Made by a program: the position numbers and the translations under genes
Notes under the pieces: generated by a model
Database searches by the model: none
The model's input: the letters and a program-made list of their open reading frames with translations, nothing else
What the model was told of the DNA's origin: nothing
Source: Aurantiochytrium sp. KH105
Taxonomy: Eukaryota > Sar > Bigyra > Thraustochytrida > Thraustochytriidae
Length of the DNA: 64,000 nt
Assembly (NCBI GenBank): GCA_003116975.1
Contig: BGKB01000146.1
Coordinates: 140,439-204,438 of the forward strand
Direction of reading: 5' to 3'
Shown: positions 11,623-19,952 of the stretch, in pieces
How positions within the stretch are numbered: position 1 is the stretch's first letter
How the letters are laid out: each line of letters starts with the position of its first letter

Positions 11623-12948
11623 TTACTTGCCGTTCGGATACTGGCCCCGAATCGAGTCCGCAGCGGCCTGAGAAATGCAGCGGTCCTGCACGGCCTGGTG
11701 CAAAAAGACGTCGAGGATCTTGGCGGCGCCAGGGGCATCGAGCTCCAAGTCCGGAAGAGCCTGAAAGAGACGACGAAAGCCAATCTCCATCTGCTTTTCG
11801 GAAATAATCTCCCGCGAGCTGAGCTCCGCCAGCAGCGACGACATCATGGCCTGCTCGCGCTCGCGACAGTCAAGACTGATCACCACGGCACGCTTGACGA
11901 CCTCGTGGTGAAAGTGACCCACATTGAGACGCTTCACAAGGTTGCAAGCCTCGTCGATGTCGCTCGAGCTCGTAAACTCCTCGAGAAGCATTTTGATCTC
12001 ATGCTTGAGCTCCGAGACAGAGGCCCGCGAAGTCGGGCCCCAGACGTGCTCGAGACGCACGAGGCCGTGTTTGATGGAGAGCAAAATCTTGGCATTCTCC
12101 ACGACCTCGGCGCCAATGTGCTGGATGAGCGGGTCGTTGAGGAACGAGGGCGGCAGGATCTCGTCCGCCACGGCGCGAGCGACAAACTGACTGAGAAACT
12201 TCTTCGCGTTCGGAATGTCGAGGCTGAGGTCGTCAATCAGCTCAAAGAGCCTCTCAAAGCCCTTGGCAACTTGAGCTGCCGAGAGAATGCGCGACCCGTG
12301 CAGCTCCGAGAGCGCCACCGAGACGAGCTCGCGCTCGCGCGCTTTGCGCTCCATGCCAAGGGTCACGGCACGGCGCACGAATTCGTACAGGAGCATGGAG
12401 CTGTGCAGCTCCACGACGGACCTCTTCAGATCATCAATGTCCTCGCTCGAAAGGTACTCGGCGACGATGGACACGCTCTTGACCTTGAAGTCGGCAAGGG
12501 GCATCTTGGCGGGCAGTTGCTGCGTCTCGAGGGACGACTGCGAAGGCGGCGCGCCAAAGAGATGTCCGCCGCCCTGCAGGCCCTGCAGGCTGATGCCCGC
12601 CTTTTGGGCCATGGCCTGGTGGTGGTCCAGGATCGAAAAGATGGCATCCTCCTCGCCCTGCTCGTCGAAGCTGTCATAGTTCGGGTCGTTCTTGTTGATG
12701 GCCGGTTCCACGCCCAGCTCGTCGCCCGGCTTGCCCCAAGTGTACTTGCTGTGGCCGCCGCCGCCCTTCTTGGCCCACCCGCGCTTGCCCTTGAGCCCCG
12801 CGCGGTCGTGCCTCGCTACCGGCACTTTGCCCACGCCGCCGCCGCCGCCGCCCGCGCCCGCGATGCCGCTCGCGCCGCCGGGCGGCTTGCTCGCGCGGTT
12901 CGCGTGCGCCTTCTGCAGGGCCGCGCGGGTCGCGCTGCCCATCTGCAT
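11623..12948 (-). CDS. PDCD4-like translation regulator with two MA3 domains
   Basis: 441 residues from the ATG at 12946-12948; stop TAA at 11623-11625. The frame stays open upstream to 13431, but that part is Pro/Ala/Arg-rich and then AT-rich, so I read it as 5' UTR. The N-terminus has a Gly-rich stretch, then GHSKYTWGKPGDELG...NDPNYDSFDEQ. This matches the PDCD4 linker (WGTPG...KDPNYDD) just before the first MA3 domain. MA3-1 covers about residues 155-280 and MA3-2 about 310-430, the latter containing the signature LNVGHFHHEVVKRAV. Animal PDCD4 binds eIF4A through its MA3 domains and blocks its helicase role in translation initiation. The length (PDCD4 about 470) and the two-MA3 layout match the animal protein rather than the four-MA3 plant MRF proteins. 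The eIF4A role here is inferred. Confidence 0.88.
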   Translation of the reverse strand: MQMGSATRAALQKAHANRASKPPGGASGIAGAGGGGGGVGKVPVARHDRAGLKGKRGWAKKGGGGHSKYTWGKPGDELGVEPAINKNDPNYDSFDEQGEEDAIFSILDHHQAMAQKAGISLQGLQGGGHLFGAPPSQSSLETQQLPAKMPLADFKVKSVSIVAEYLSSEDIDDLKRSVVELHSSMLLYEFVRRAVTLGMERKARERELVSVALSELHGSRILSAAQVAKGFERLFELIDDLSLDIPNAKKFLSQFVARAVADEILPPSFLNDPLIQHIGAEVVENAKILLSIKHGLVRLEHVWGPTSRASVSELKHEIKMLLEEFTSSSDIDEACNLVKRLNVGHFHHEVVKRAVVISLDCREREQAMMSSLLAELSSREIISEKQMEIGFRRLFQALPDLELDAPGAAKILDVFLHQAVQDRCISQAAADSIRGQYPNGK

Positions 12949-13519
12949 CGTGCGCGCGCCGCTCGCGAGCTCGCTCTTCGCGAGCTCGAGCTTGCTCGCG
13001 TGGGACGAGATGGGCGGATGAATCCTGCGCGGCCTCGGGACGCCGAAATGCGACCCAGCGACCGCCGCGCCCGCGGCCTCCCTCTTCGCGCGAGGCGGCG
13101 ACGCCGGAAGGCGGGCGGGCAGAGGGGCAGGCGGGAGGGCACGAGCGGCGCGCGCGCGAGGGTGCAGAGGCGGAGCGCGGGGAGGGGACCGCCCGGACGT
13201 GGACGCGCCTGCTGTCGCTGTGCTGCTGGCGCTTTCTGGATTTGATTTCTGCCGGGAAAAACGGGAAAATATCTTTTTGTTTTCCCCCTTTTCCTGTTTT
13301 TTCTTTCTCTGTTTCGTGCCCGATTCCGAGTCGGCGTAGATTTTGTCGCCTGGCTGCAGGGCTAGGTTGGGTGTAGATACGTTATGGCGTTGGGCTAGCA
13401 AAGGCAGTAAGCTGGCCGAAGTGGAGTGCAAATCGCGGCCTGGCGAAACAACAACAATAAAAGGTCAAGAGGTAAGTGATTTGACTGAAAATCCACTTTT
13501 CGCAGATGGAGACGAGGGA
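12949..13519. other. 5' region of the PDCD4-like gene
   Basis: GC-rich 12949-13230 is followed by an AT/pyrimidine-rich patch (13250-13320), a plausible promoter for the PDCD4-like gene. On the plus strand an intron-like string occurs at 13471-13504 (donor GAG/GTAAGT, branch-like TTTGACTGA, acceptor TTTTCGCAG), but no plus-strand gene is evident. Confidence 0.4.
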
Positions 13520-13862
13520 GACCACACCAGCCAGCCCGTCGTAACCTGGTCGCGTCACATTGTCCGCCAAGTGCAGGATGCGAGCGCATGCGAGATAAGA
13601 AAAGAAGATCATCAGGATCACACAAAAGAACATGGTATACTCAGGCAAACGGGCGAGGCCACGAAGTCCACTCAAAGGTGCGGCGAGGGAGACCATACCA
13701 GCCAGCCCGTCGTAACCTGGCCGCATCACATTGTCCGCCAAGTGCAGGATACGAACGCAAGCGAGATAAGGAAAGAAAATCATCAGGATCACACAAAAGA
13801 ACATGGTATACTCAGGCAAACGGGCGAGGCCACTAAGTCCACTCAAAGGTGCGGCGAGGGAA
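13520..13862. repeat. Two tandem copies of a 171-bp unit at the 3' end of the CFAP53-like gene
   Basis: Copies lie at about 13521-13691 and 13692-13862, period exactly 171 bp, with 9 substitutions and no indels between them (about 95% identity). The unit covers the last eight codons of the CFAP53-like gene plus its 3' flank. The stop (complement of 13833-13835) exists only in the gene-proximal copy; the distal copy has a Ser codon at that site. Since 171 is divisible by 3, one other minus-strand frame and one plus-strand frame stay open through both copies. Confidence 0.92.
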
Positions 13863-15308
13863 GTTCTCAAGCAAATCAGCGTCAGCGGTTGCCTCCTCGC
13901 GGAGCTTTTCAATCTTCTTGTTGAACTCCTCCGTGTAGCGCGCGGCCCGCTGATCAATGAGAAGCTCGCGCTGGCGCTCAATGGCGGCAAGACGCGCCTT
14001 TTCGTCAATCTGCGCGCGAAGCAGATCCTGGTTGAGCATACGGCGCCCGCGCTCTTCGCGCTCGTGCTGACGGTGGCGCTCATTGGCTTCCTCGTCGAGC
14101 TTGCGCTGACGAGCAATGTAGTCTTCGTCCGCAAGACGCTCCTCGAGCGCCTGGTTCTGTCGCTCGGCAATCTGCCGCTGCCGCGTCTCGTCAACCTCTT
14201 TCATGAGACGAGCGCGCGCTTCGGCGTCGGCAGACCACTGCGCCTCGCGCTTGAGCCATACCTTTTCGGACTCCTCTTGCCGAATGCGTTCCAAGTCGCT
14301 CTCATCGCGTGCCTCGCGAATGGCCAGCTCGCGAAGATGGGCCTGATAGTCTTGGGAAGCCTTGCGCATCTCCGCCTGCTTGGCGCGCTCAATCTCGGCG
14401 GCCTTGCGGTCACCCTCCAGTTGCTGGTTCAAGAGGTATTTGTCGAGACGTTGCTCTGCCTCCGCCTCGGCGGCGCGCTTCATCGCCCGGTCCAGGTTCT
14501 CTTGCTGAACGGCAATGCGCGCCAATCGCTGCTCCTCCTCGCGGCGAATCGCAGCCTCGCGCTCTTCATCCTCCTCGGCCCGCCACTGTGCGCGCCACTG
14601 GGCACGCCTCGCCTCGAGCTCGTCGACCTCTGCCTGTCGCCGCTTTCGAAGTTCCTGGACCTGGGAGTCGAGCATAGTGCGCATCTCTTCGTTGCGCACC
14701 GCGGCCTCGCGGCGCTCGCGCTCCTCGCGAGCCCGCTTTACCTCAATACTGGCGTGCCACTCGCGCGCGAACTCTTCGTCCTCGCGAGCACGCGCCTCTT
14801 CTTTGGCACGTCGTTCATCGAGCTGGACGCCGCGATCGCGTGTGACCTTGAGTGTGCGCATCTTGGACTGCTGAAGTCGCATCTCGTCTTGGGCGAGACG
14901 GTCCCGTTGCTCGAGGCACTTTTTGGCGAGCGCCTGTCGCTTGGCTTCGCGGTCGTCCTTGAGCTGTTTGGCGCGCGCTGCCATGCGCACGCGACGCTGC
15001 TCGGGGGTCTCAAAGCTGTTGCGAAATTCCTCCTCGAGCTGTTCGCGCTCGCGTTGCAAAAGATCTGCGAGCGCGCGCCGTCGTCGGTCCAGATTTTGCT
15101 CGTGCGCAGCGAGACGCTGCTGCATGCCGGCACGCACGCGCTGACGTGCCATGGCTGCTTCGGATTTTTGCTCCCATTTCGCGAGGTCTGTGAAGCGGTC
15201 TACTTGCCGAATACCGGCCTCGAGGTGTGCCCTGCGCTGCTCGCCCTCGCGTCTCTTGATGATCGTGTAGTCCGCGGGGAGCTTTCGCGTCGGCTTAAAG
15301 GCGTCCAT
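13833..15308 (-). CDS. CFAP53: CFAP53 (CCDC11)-like ciliary microtubule inner protein, TPH domain
   Basis: 491 residues from the ATG at 15306-15308 to TAG at 13833-13835. The protein is almost entirely charged coiled coil. Blocks line up with human CFAP53: an N-terminal region around KWEQKSEAAMARQRVRAG, then RRRALADLLQREREQLEEEF followed by PEQRRVRMAARAKQLKDDRE, then the trichohyalin/plectin-homology (TPH) stretch. Length is close to the human protein (514). CFAP53 sits on the inner wall of axonemal doublet microtubules and is needed for ciliary beating and dynein-arm function. Its presence says the organism makes a motile flagellum. CFAP45 or MNS1, also TPH proteins, are the alternatives. 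The C-terminus lies inside the tandem duplication described separately. Confidence 0.78.
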   Translation of the reverse strand: MDAFKPTRKLPADYTIIKRREGEQRRAHLEAGIRQVDRFTDLAKWEQKSEAAMARQRVRAGMQQRLAAHEQNLDRRRRALADLLQREREQLEEEFRNSFETPEQRRVRMAARAKQLKDDREAKRQALAKKCLEQRDRLAQDEMRLQQSKMRTLKVTRDRGVQLDERRAKEEARAREDEEFAREWHASIEVKRAREERERREAAVRNEEMRTMLDSQVQELRKRRQAEVDELEARRAQWRAQWRAEEDEEREAAIRREEEQRLARIAVQQENLDRAMKRAAEAEAEQRLDKYLLNQQLEGDRKAAEIERAKQAEMRKASQDYQAHLRELAIREARDESDLERIRQEESEKVWLKREAQWSADAEARARLMKEVDETRQRQIAERQNQALEERLADEDYIARQRKLDEEANERHRQHEREERGRRMLNQDLLRAQIDEKARLAAIERQRELLIDQRAARYTEEFNKKIEKLREEATADADLLENFPRRTFEWT

Positions 15309-16281
15309 CTCGCTGTTGAGCTCCTTGCTCTAGCTCAGGGTCCGAGGCCAGGTTTTCGGCCAAAGCCACAGCTTCGTTGTCCTCTTGTTTTTGGCCCCTC
15401 TCGTCAACTTGTCCCTCCTCTTGACGCACGCGCACGGGGAGCGCCAAATCGCGCGAGGACGCTTTCTTCGCCGGCGGTTTGCGCGCACGCAGTTCGGGTC
15501 TCGCGGACGTTGTTGGTTGTTGTTTTGGCTCAGGCCCGTGGACGCGGGCGCAGACGCCGCTACCTCCCTGGTCTGCCTGCGTGCCTGCCTCCCTCCCTCC
15601 GGCCCTCGCGCCTCCCGCGCCTCCCGCGACCGCTGCGCAAGCGCCGCTATCGAGCTCTACGCGCGGGCGCGTGGCTCCTTGTTGTCTTCCTCCCTCCTCC
15701 CGGTCCTTGGTTTTTTTATTTCTTCATCATTGATTAGGACCAAAACCAAAAAATTGAGGGCGGAAAAAATTATAGGCGTTGGGTTCGCCGTCGACATTTT
15801 GGTCGAGAAGAGGAGCGGAGTTGCGACGACGACGGGATTGGTGTGTTATGCAAGAAAGCCTATACCTGCATGACTGATATTGGCTGGCGTTGTGCCTGTC
15901 GAGGATTCAAAGAATCAGTCTGTTCGTCGCCGGCGCCTTGAATGATAAAGGTGAAAATGGAATGGAAAGGAACTTGAAAGGAAAGGAAAGGAAAGAAAAA
16001 GAAGTGGATAGCTGCAGGACTCAGTGAAGAGTGGTGAGGCACCTTGAGGCTTGCTTGCCTGCTCGCTTGTTTACTTACTTCGCTGCCTTACAGTGAGTAT
16101 CGCTTTTCACAACAAAGAAATGAAAAAAGAAAAACTTTACACTCAAAAACCTTCGCTTCCCTTCTTGCTCGCTTGTGAAACGGCTCTGCGATCGGGCGGC
16201 CGCGCTCACATGCTTGCTGGCTGGCCGCGAGAAATGAGGAAGCCAAAAGACAATCTCGCTTTTGCTACGTGCGTGGGGAAG
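15309..16281. other. Divergent intergenic region (CFAP53 / TIL protein)
   Basis: No gene seen. Pro/Arg-rich frames near the CFAP53 start are GC-driven. A GAAAG pentamer run (15975-15998) and a pyrimidine tract ending in TTACAG (about 16094) are visible upstream of the TIL gene. Confidence 0.45.
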
Positions 16282-16830
16282 ATGGAGAAAAAGATGCTCG
16301 GAACAGCAGCGTGGGCGCGTGGCATGGCGCTCGTGAGCGTGGTGCTCGCAGCACAGAGCTCAGACGTATACGCAGCGCCGACCATTGAGCAAGCTGAAGT
16401 CACCTGCCCCGAGGGGTTCGTTTTTCGGCAATGCGGCACACCTTGCCCAACAACCTGCGACAATTATGGTGAACAGACAATGTGCATCAAAATGTGCAAG
16501 TCTGGATGCTTTTGCCCATCAGATAAAATCCTCGACGAGGTCACCTCGAGCTGCGTAGATTCGATCGCTGCGTGTTCAAACAAGCCGCTTGCAAGTGGCA
16601 CTGATGCTGACGAAGCTCACAGTCAAGCCGTAGACGCGCAGACTGTCGTCTTTGCTGTAACTGGCGTGCTCTTTGCCGTGCTCTGCGCAGCTATTATGCG
16701 CTGCGTACGCCGAAGCGCTGCGGCCCCAAAGGTCGTCGCTCGTCCCACAGGAAACAAGCTCAAAGTCGTCGATCTCAATCTCAACCGCGCAGGTGCATCG
16801 CCTGAAGAAGTATCCACGCAGCACGTGTAG
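16282..16830 (+). CDS. Small single-pass membrane protein with an extracellular TIL (trypsin inhibitor-like) Cys-rich domain
   Basis: 182 residues from the ATG at 16282 (MEKKMLGTAAWARGMAL). The start is a choice: ATGs at 16210 and 16234 are also in frame, but 16282 places a typical signal peptide (ending about ...AAQSSDVYAA) at the N-terminus. It is followed by a compact domain with ten cysteines in the TIL pattern (CPEGFVFRQCGTPCPTTC, then CIKMCKSGCFCPSD, ending CVDSIAAC). A short linker leads to one transmembrane helix (about residues 113-135, VVFAVTGVLFAVLCAAIM), a basic CVRRS stop-transfer end and a 40-residue cytosolic tail. TIL domains often inhibit serine proteases but also occur as plain modules in von Willebrand-type proteins. 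As a type I membrane protein this may be a surface protease inhibitor or an adhesion module. No target can be told from sequence. Confidence 0.75.
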   Translation: MEKKMLGTAAWARGMALVSVVLAAQSSDVYAAPTIEQAEVTCPEGFVFRQCGTPCPTTCDNYGEQTMCIKMCKSGCFCPSDKILDEVTSSCVDSIAACSNKPLASGTDADEAHSQAVDAQTVVFAVTGVLFAVLCAAIMRCVRRSAAAPKVVARPTGNKLKVVDLNLNRAGASPEEVSTQHV

Positions 16831-17150
16831 GTAGAGATTTACAAAAACGAAAAACAACATGTATGTTAGCTTTATTTCGTTCGACCTGCACAAGATCATG
16901 AATCACGTGATCAATTGAGTAGTAGCAAGCAAACTTGGAGAGAAATTGCAAGCAAAATGAGAAGGAACCAATTTCTGACCATCCTTGCATCCTGGGACCT
17001 ATGAAGGACTTTGAGATGATGAAGAAAGTAAGAGTAAAAAAGAGTGCACAAACGAAACATGGTTTGGGGGGGGGAGAGGGGGGGGTAGTAAATTGCAAGC
17101 GAATTACTTGTAGAATCAAAGACAAAAGTGGAGTGGGTGGGTGTTCTCGC
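16831..17150. other. Convergent intergenic region
   Basis: Short 3'-to-3' gap between the TIL gene and the first deacetylase-like gene. AT-rich, with a G-run (17065-17085). No gene. Confidence 0.5.
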
Positions 17151-19952
17151 TTACTCGCCGCACGTGGGCTGCTTCGTGGGAGCTGGGGTCGGCGCCGTGG
17201 GGAACGGCGTGGGCTCCGGAGTTCCGAGTTCAAGATCTTTGCCAGAGTCAACGCTCTGGCCGAGCGAAGCCGTGTGGGTGCCAATGGTGCTGAAGAGGAG
17301 CGTGACGACATCGCCTTCGACGCTAGCGCTATCGGCACCAGTGTACTGGATCGAGCTCGCAGTACCCGAGGGCATGGTCACCTCGACCTTGCCGCTGCCA
17401 GTGACAGTGAAGCTGATATCGGTGGCGCTCGTAGACGAGACAGCCTCGAGTTCCATGCGCATCGCGAGCTTGGTGATGTGCGCCTGCGAAGTCGCGCTCA
17501 CAGTATCGGCCAGGGTGAAGCGGAAGGAGCCACCATTCGTCGGAAGGAAGATGCGCGACGACGTGTACGCAGGCCAGTCCTCGACGCTGTTAATGACCTT
17601 GCTGCCGTCCTGAAGAACAGAGACCGCCATGGCACCGAGCGAGCCACCCGTGGAGGAGATCGTGGCCAAGTAGGTATCGTTACCCTCGTCCGTGACTTCG
17701 ATCGAGGTCGCGGTAAACGCGCGAATGCGGTCCGAAAGACCCATGCCCGTGACAAACTCGGCGCCCATGTTGTATGCCTTGGCAATGACGGGTTCGATCA
17801 AGGTGGACGGGTAAAGGCCGTTGTCAAAGGTGTAGCTCTCATCGTTCCAGTCAACCAGGGCGTAGTCGTGGACAGGTAAGTGCATGATGGCCATCTTGGC
17901 GTTTTCGGTGGCGTTGTCGAGCTGCTCAAACCAAAAGGCAGTGGTCGCCTCGGGCGTCCACTTGAGGAATTCAATCGCCGTAAAGTCAAAGTACATGTTG
18001 GGTGCCATGTAGACCATGTCGCTCACAGCGTCAATGTAACCAAAGCAGCCCGGGTAGCCGGCGCCCTGGCCAGCATAGCCGCCAGAAAAGTAGGTGTCGT
18101 TAAAGTAGGGCTCGAGCTTGATGAGCGTAGCGAGCGACTCGGTGGCACCAGGCTGCGCCGAAGCAAGGCGCGAGAGAGACATGTTGCCCATAGTGTACTC
18201 CTTGGCGGTTTTGAACTGGAATTCGAGCTCGGCATCAGTGAGCAGATTGATGTCATCGGGGTGCGTGAAAGAGTGCGTTCCGATCTCGTTCTCGAGGGCA
18301 ATGTATTGATCGTAGAGCGGTTTGGCCCAGGTCCAGTCCGTGTACTCCTCTTCGTCGACGTCATTGCCAAGATTAATGTAGTACGAGCAGACAAAGCTGT
18401 AGTTGCCATACCAGGGCTCAATAATGCGGGGGAGAAGCGCGGTCTCGAGGATGATAGCCTGCGGGTAGTACTGGCTCTGGTCCATGTCATTGCGTGCCGC
18501 AAAAATGAGGTCCTGGCGCGTGAGCTGTACGCCGACCGTGAGGCCGTCCGCGGCGACGGCCCAGGCGATAGCGCGCCAGACAAGGTCGCGGTTGGCGGCC
18601 ACCTCGAGAGTAGAAAAGTGCACAGTGCGGCCGCTGGTCTTGCCGAACATGTTGGTAACGCATTCGGTGGCGAGAATGGAGTCGTAGGTGACGGTACCCG
18701 TGCCAGTGATGACGAGTTCCTGCGTGGCCACCGTAGTCACATCGAAAGCCGTGCGCGAAAACTTTTGGTACATGTTGGTGAAGGTGCCTGCGGTGCTTTC
18801 GTCAAAGAGTTCATCACCAACCTCCTTGTCGGCGAGGATGGAGAGCGTGTTGTTCGCGACGATGATTTTGGTCGAGGTGGTCGATGCATAGACGGGGCTT
18901 GCGTCTTCGAGACCAAAAAGCAAGTTGAGAGTAAAGTACGGGTCACCAGCGATCACGGAGCGATCGAGGGCGTTGGTGGCAAAGTCGCCAATGCCCACGA
19001 GACCGACCTTGTGAAGATGGACAAGGCGCACAAAGGCCTTGCGAATTTCAAAGGTAAGGTCGGGGTCGATCCAGGCAAAGTAAGGAACAACAATGACCTT
19101 ATACTTGCAGGACTCCTCGACATTGAGAATGTCATCGAGGGTGATGCGATCGTACGGGAGGCCGGCCTGCATCAGCTGGCCCTGCATGGACATGAAGAGT
19201 TGGCGGTAGGCCTTGTCCTGGAAAAGAAGGTTCTGGGCGTCCAGAGAAAAGAGTACGGCGGCCTTGTTCGGGGTGTAGGTGCAAGCGGGCTCGGCATCGA
19301 TGCCCTTGATGACGGGCGCAAAGTTGAGCAGGTACTCGGGCTGGAGCTGGCCGACCCAGGCGCCGTCAACGGAATGGATGAAGTTTGCCGCAACGCCCAG
19401 ATCGCGGTCGGTGGAGACGGGCACGCCGGCGGCGACAAGCTGAGCCATGGACACCTCAAACTCGACGGCGCCAGGCATGACAGAGGCTGTGAGGGGAATG
19501 TAGGCGCTGGAAATGGTGGTGTTGATCGCCGTTGAGCAAGTGTCCACCGCACCAGAGCAGCCCGTGTAGAGTCCAACAGAAGCCAGCAGCTTGGGCGAGT
19601 TCCAGTCCATTAAGATGTGAACGTAGGCATCCGAGCCTGTGGCGGGCATGGTGTACGAGGCGGCGCCCGTGTATCCCGAAGTCATGTTGACGTCGGTGTC
19701 AAAGTAAATATGGGTTTCGATGAATTCGCCATCCCCAATGGCCTGAGGCCGCGCGAGGAAGAGCCATGAATCCCTTTCATCATTGTAGGACGCGTAGAGC
19801 TCGGCATACTGTGCGATGTCTTGGGTCTCGTAGAAGCCCGGGAGAACGCGCTGGCTGGCTACCCAGTCAGAGCCGTCACCATCAACAACCTGGCCCGTGG
19901 CGGAGGCCACGAGGACGGCGGCCACGGCCAGCACGAAGCGCAGAGGGCTCAT
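17151..19952 (-). CDS. Secreted polysaccharide-deacetylase-like protein A with N-terminal CBM9/DOMON-like domain
   Basis: 933 residues from the ATG at 19950-19952, which gives a clear signal peptide (MSPLRFVLAVAAVLVASATG); the longer frame to 20138 reads an AAGC/GAGC repeat. Domain order: a carbohydrate-binding, CBM9/DOMON-like domain (about 25-200, DGDGSDWVAS...THIYFDTDVN); an alpha/beta segment (about 225-470, FMSMQGQLMQAGLPYDRI...YKVIVVPYFAW); then a NodB/CE4-like barrel. In the barrel I see QLTRQDLIF...RNDMD with D489 and D491, the metal-binding type motif EIGTHSFTHP with H560 and H564, and later an IMHLPVHDYALV strand. A beta-rich C-terminal domain and a Pro/Thr tail (PEPTPFPTAPTPAP) follow. 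CE4 enzymes remove acetyl groups from N-acetylated sugars; Agd3-type CE18 enzymes are an alternative relative. Paralogue of 24687-27596. Activity is inferred from motifs only. Confidence 0.75.
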   Translation of the reverse strand: MSPLRFVLAVAAVLVASATGQVVDGDGSDWVASQRVLPGFYETQDIAQYAELYASYNDERDSWLFLARPQAIGDGEFIETHIYFDTDVNMTSGYTGAASYTMPATGSDAYVHILMDWNSPKLLASVGLYTGCSGAVDTCSTAINTTISSAYIPLTASVMPGAVEFEVSMAQLVAAGVPVSTDRDLGVAANFIHSVDGAWVGQLQPEYLLNFAPVIKGIDAEPACTYTPNKAAVLFSLDAQNLLFQDKAYRQLFMSMQGQLMQAGLPYDRITLDDILNVEESCKYKVIVVPYFAWIDPDLTFEIRKAFVRLVHLHKVGLVGIGDFATNALDRSVIAGDPYFTLNLLFGLEDASPVYASTTSTKIIVANNTLSILADKEVGDELFDESTAGTFTNMYQKFSRTAFDVTTVATQELVITGTGTVTYDSILATECVTNMFGKTSGRTVHFSTLEVAANRDLVWRAIAWAVAADGLTVGVQLTRQDLIFAARNDMDQSQYYPQAIILETALLPRIIEPWYGNYSFVCSYYINLGNDVDEEEYTDWTWAKPLYDQYIALENEIGTHSFTHPDDINLLTDAELEFQFKTAKEYTMGNMSLSRLASAQPGATESLATLIKLEPYFNDTYFSGGYAGQGAGYPGCFGYIDAVSDMVYMAPNMYFDFTAIEFLKWTPEATTAFWFEQLDNATENAKMAIMHLPVHDYALVDWNDESYTFDNGLYPSTLIEPVIAKAYNMGAEFVTGMGLSDRIRAFTATSIEVTDEGNDTYLATISSTGGSLGAMAVSVLQDGSKVINSVEDWPAYTSSRIFLPTNGGSFRFTLADTVSATSQAHITKLAMRMELEAVSSTSATDISFTVTGSGKVEVTMPSGTASSIQYTGADSASVEGDVVTLLFSTIGTHTASLGQSVDSGKDLELGTPEPTPFPTAPTPAPTKQPTCGE

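Noticed and set aside
11437..13245. Plus-strand 602-codon frame
   Set aside because: Antisense of the PDCD4-like gene; no motif of its own.
13803..15737. Plus-strand 644-codon Leu-rich frame
   Set aside because: Antisense of the charged coiled-coil CFAP53-like gene; Leu comes from complementing Glu/Gln/Lys codons.
16051..16281. N-terminal extension of the TIL protein
   Set aside because: The extra 77 codons read low-complexity UTR-like sequence and would bury the signal peptide.
17880..19535. Plus-strand 551-codon frame
   Set aside because: Antisense of deacetylase A, kept open by third-position bias; no domain seen.
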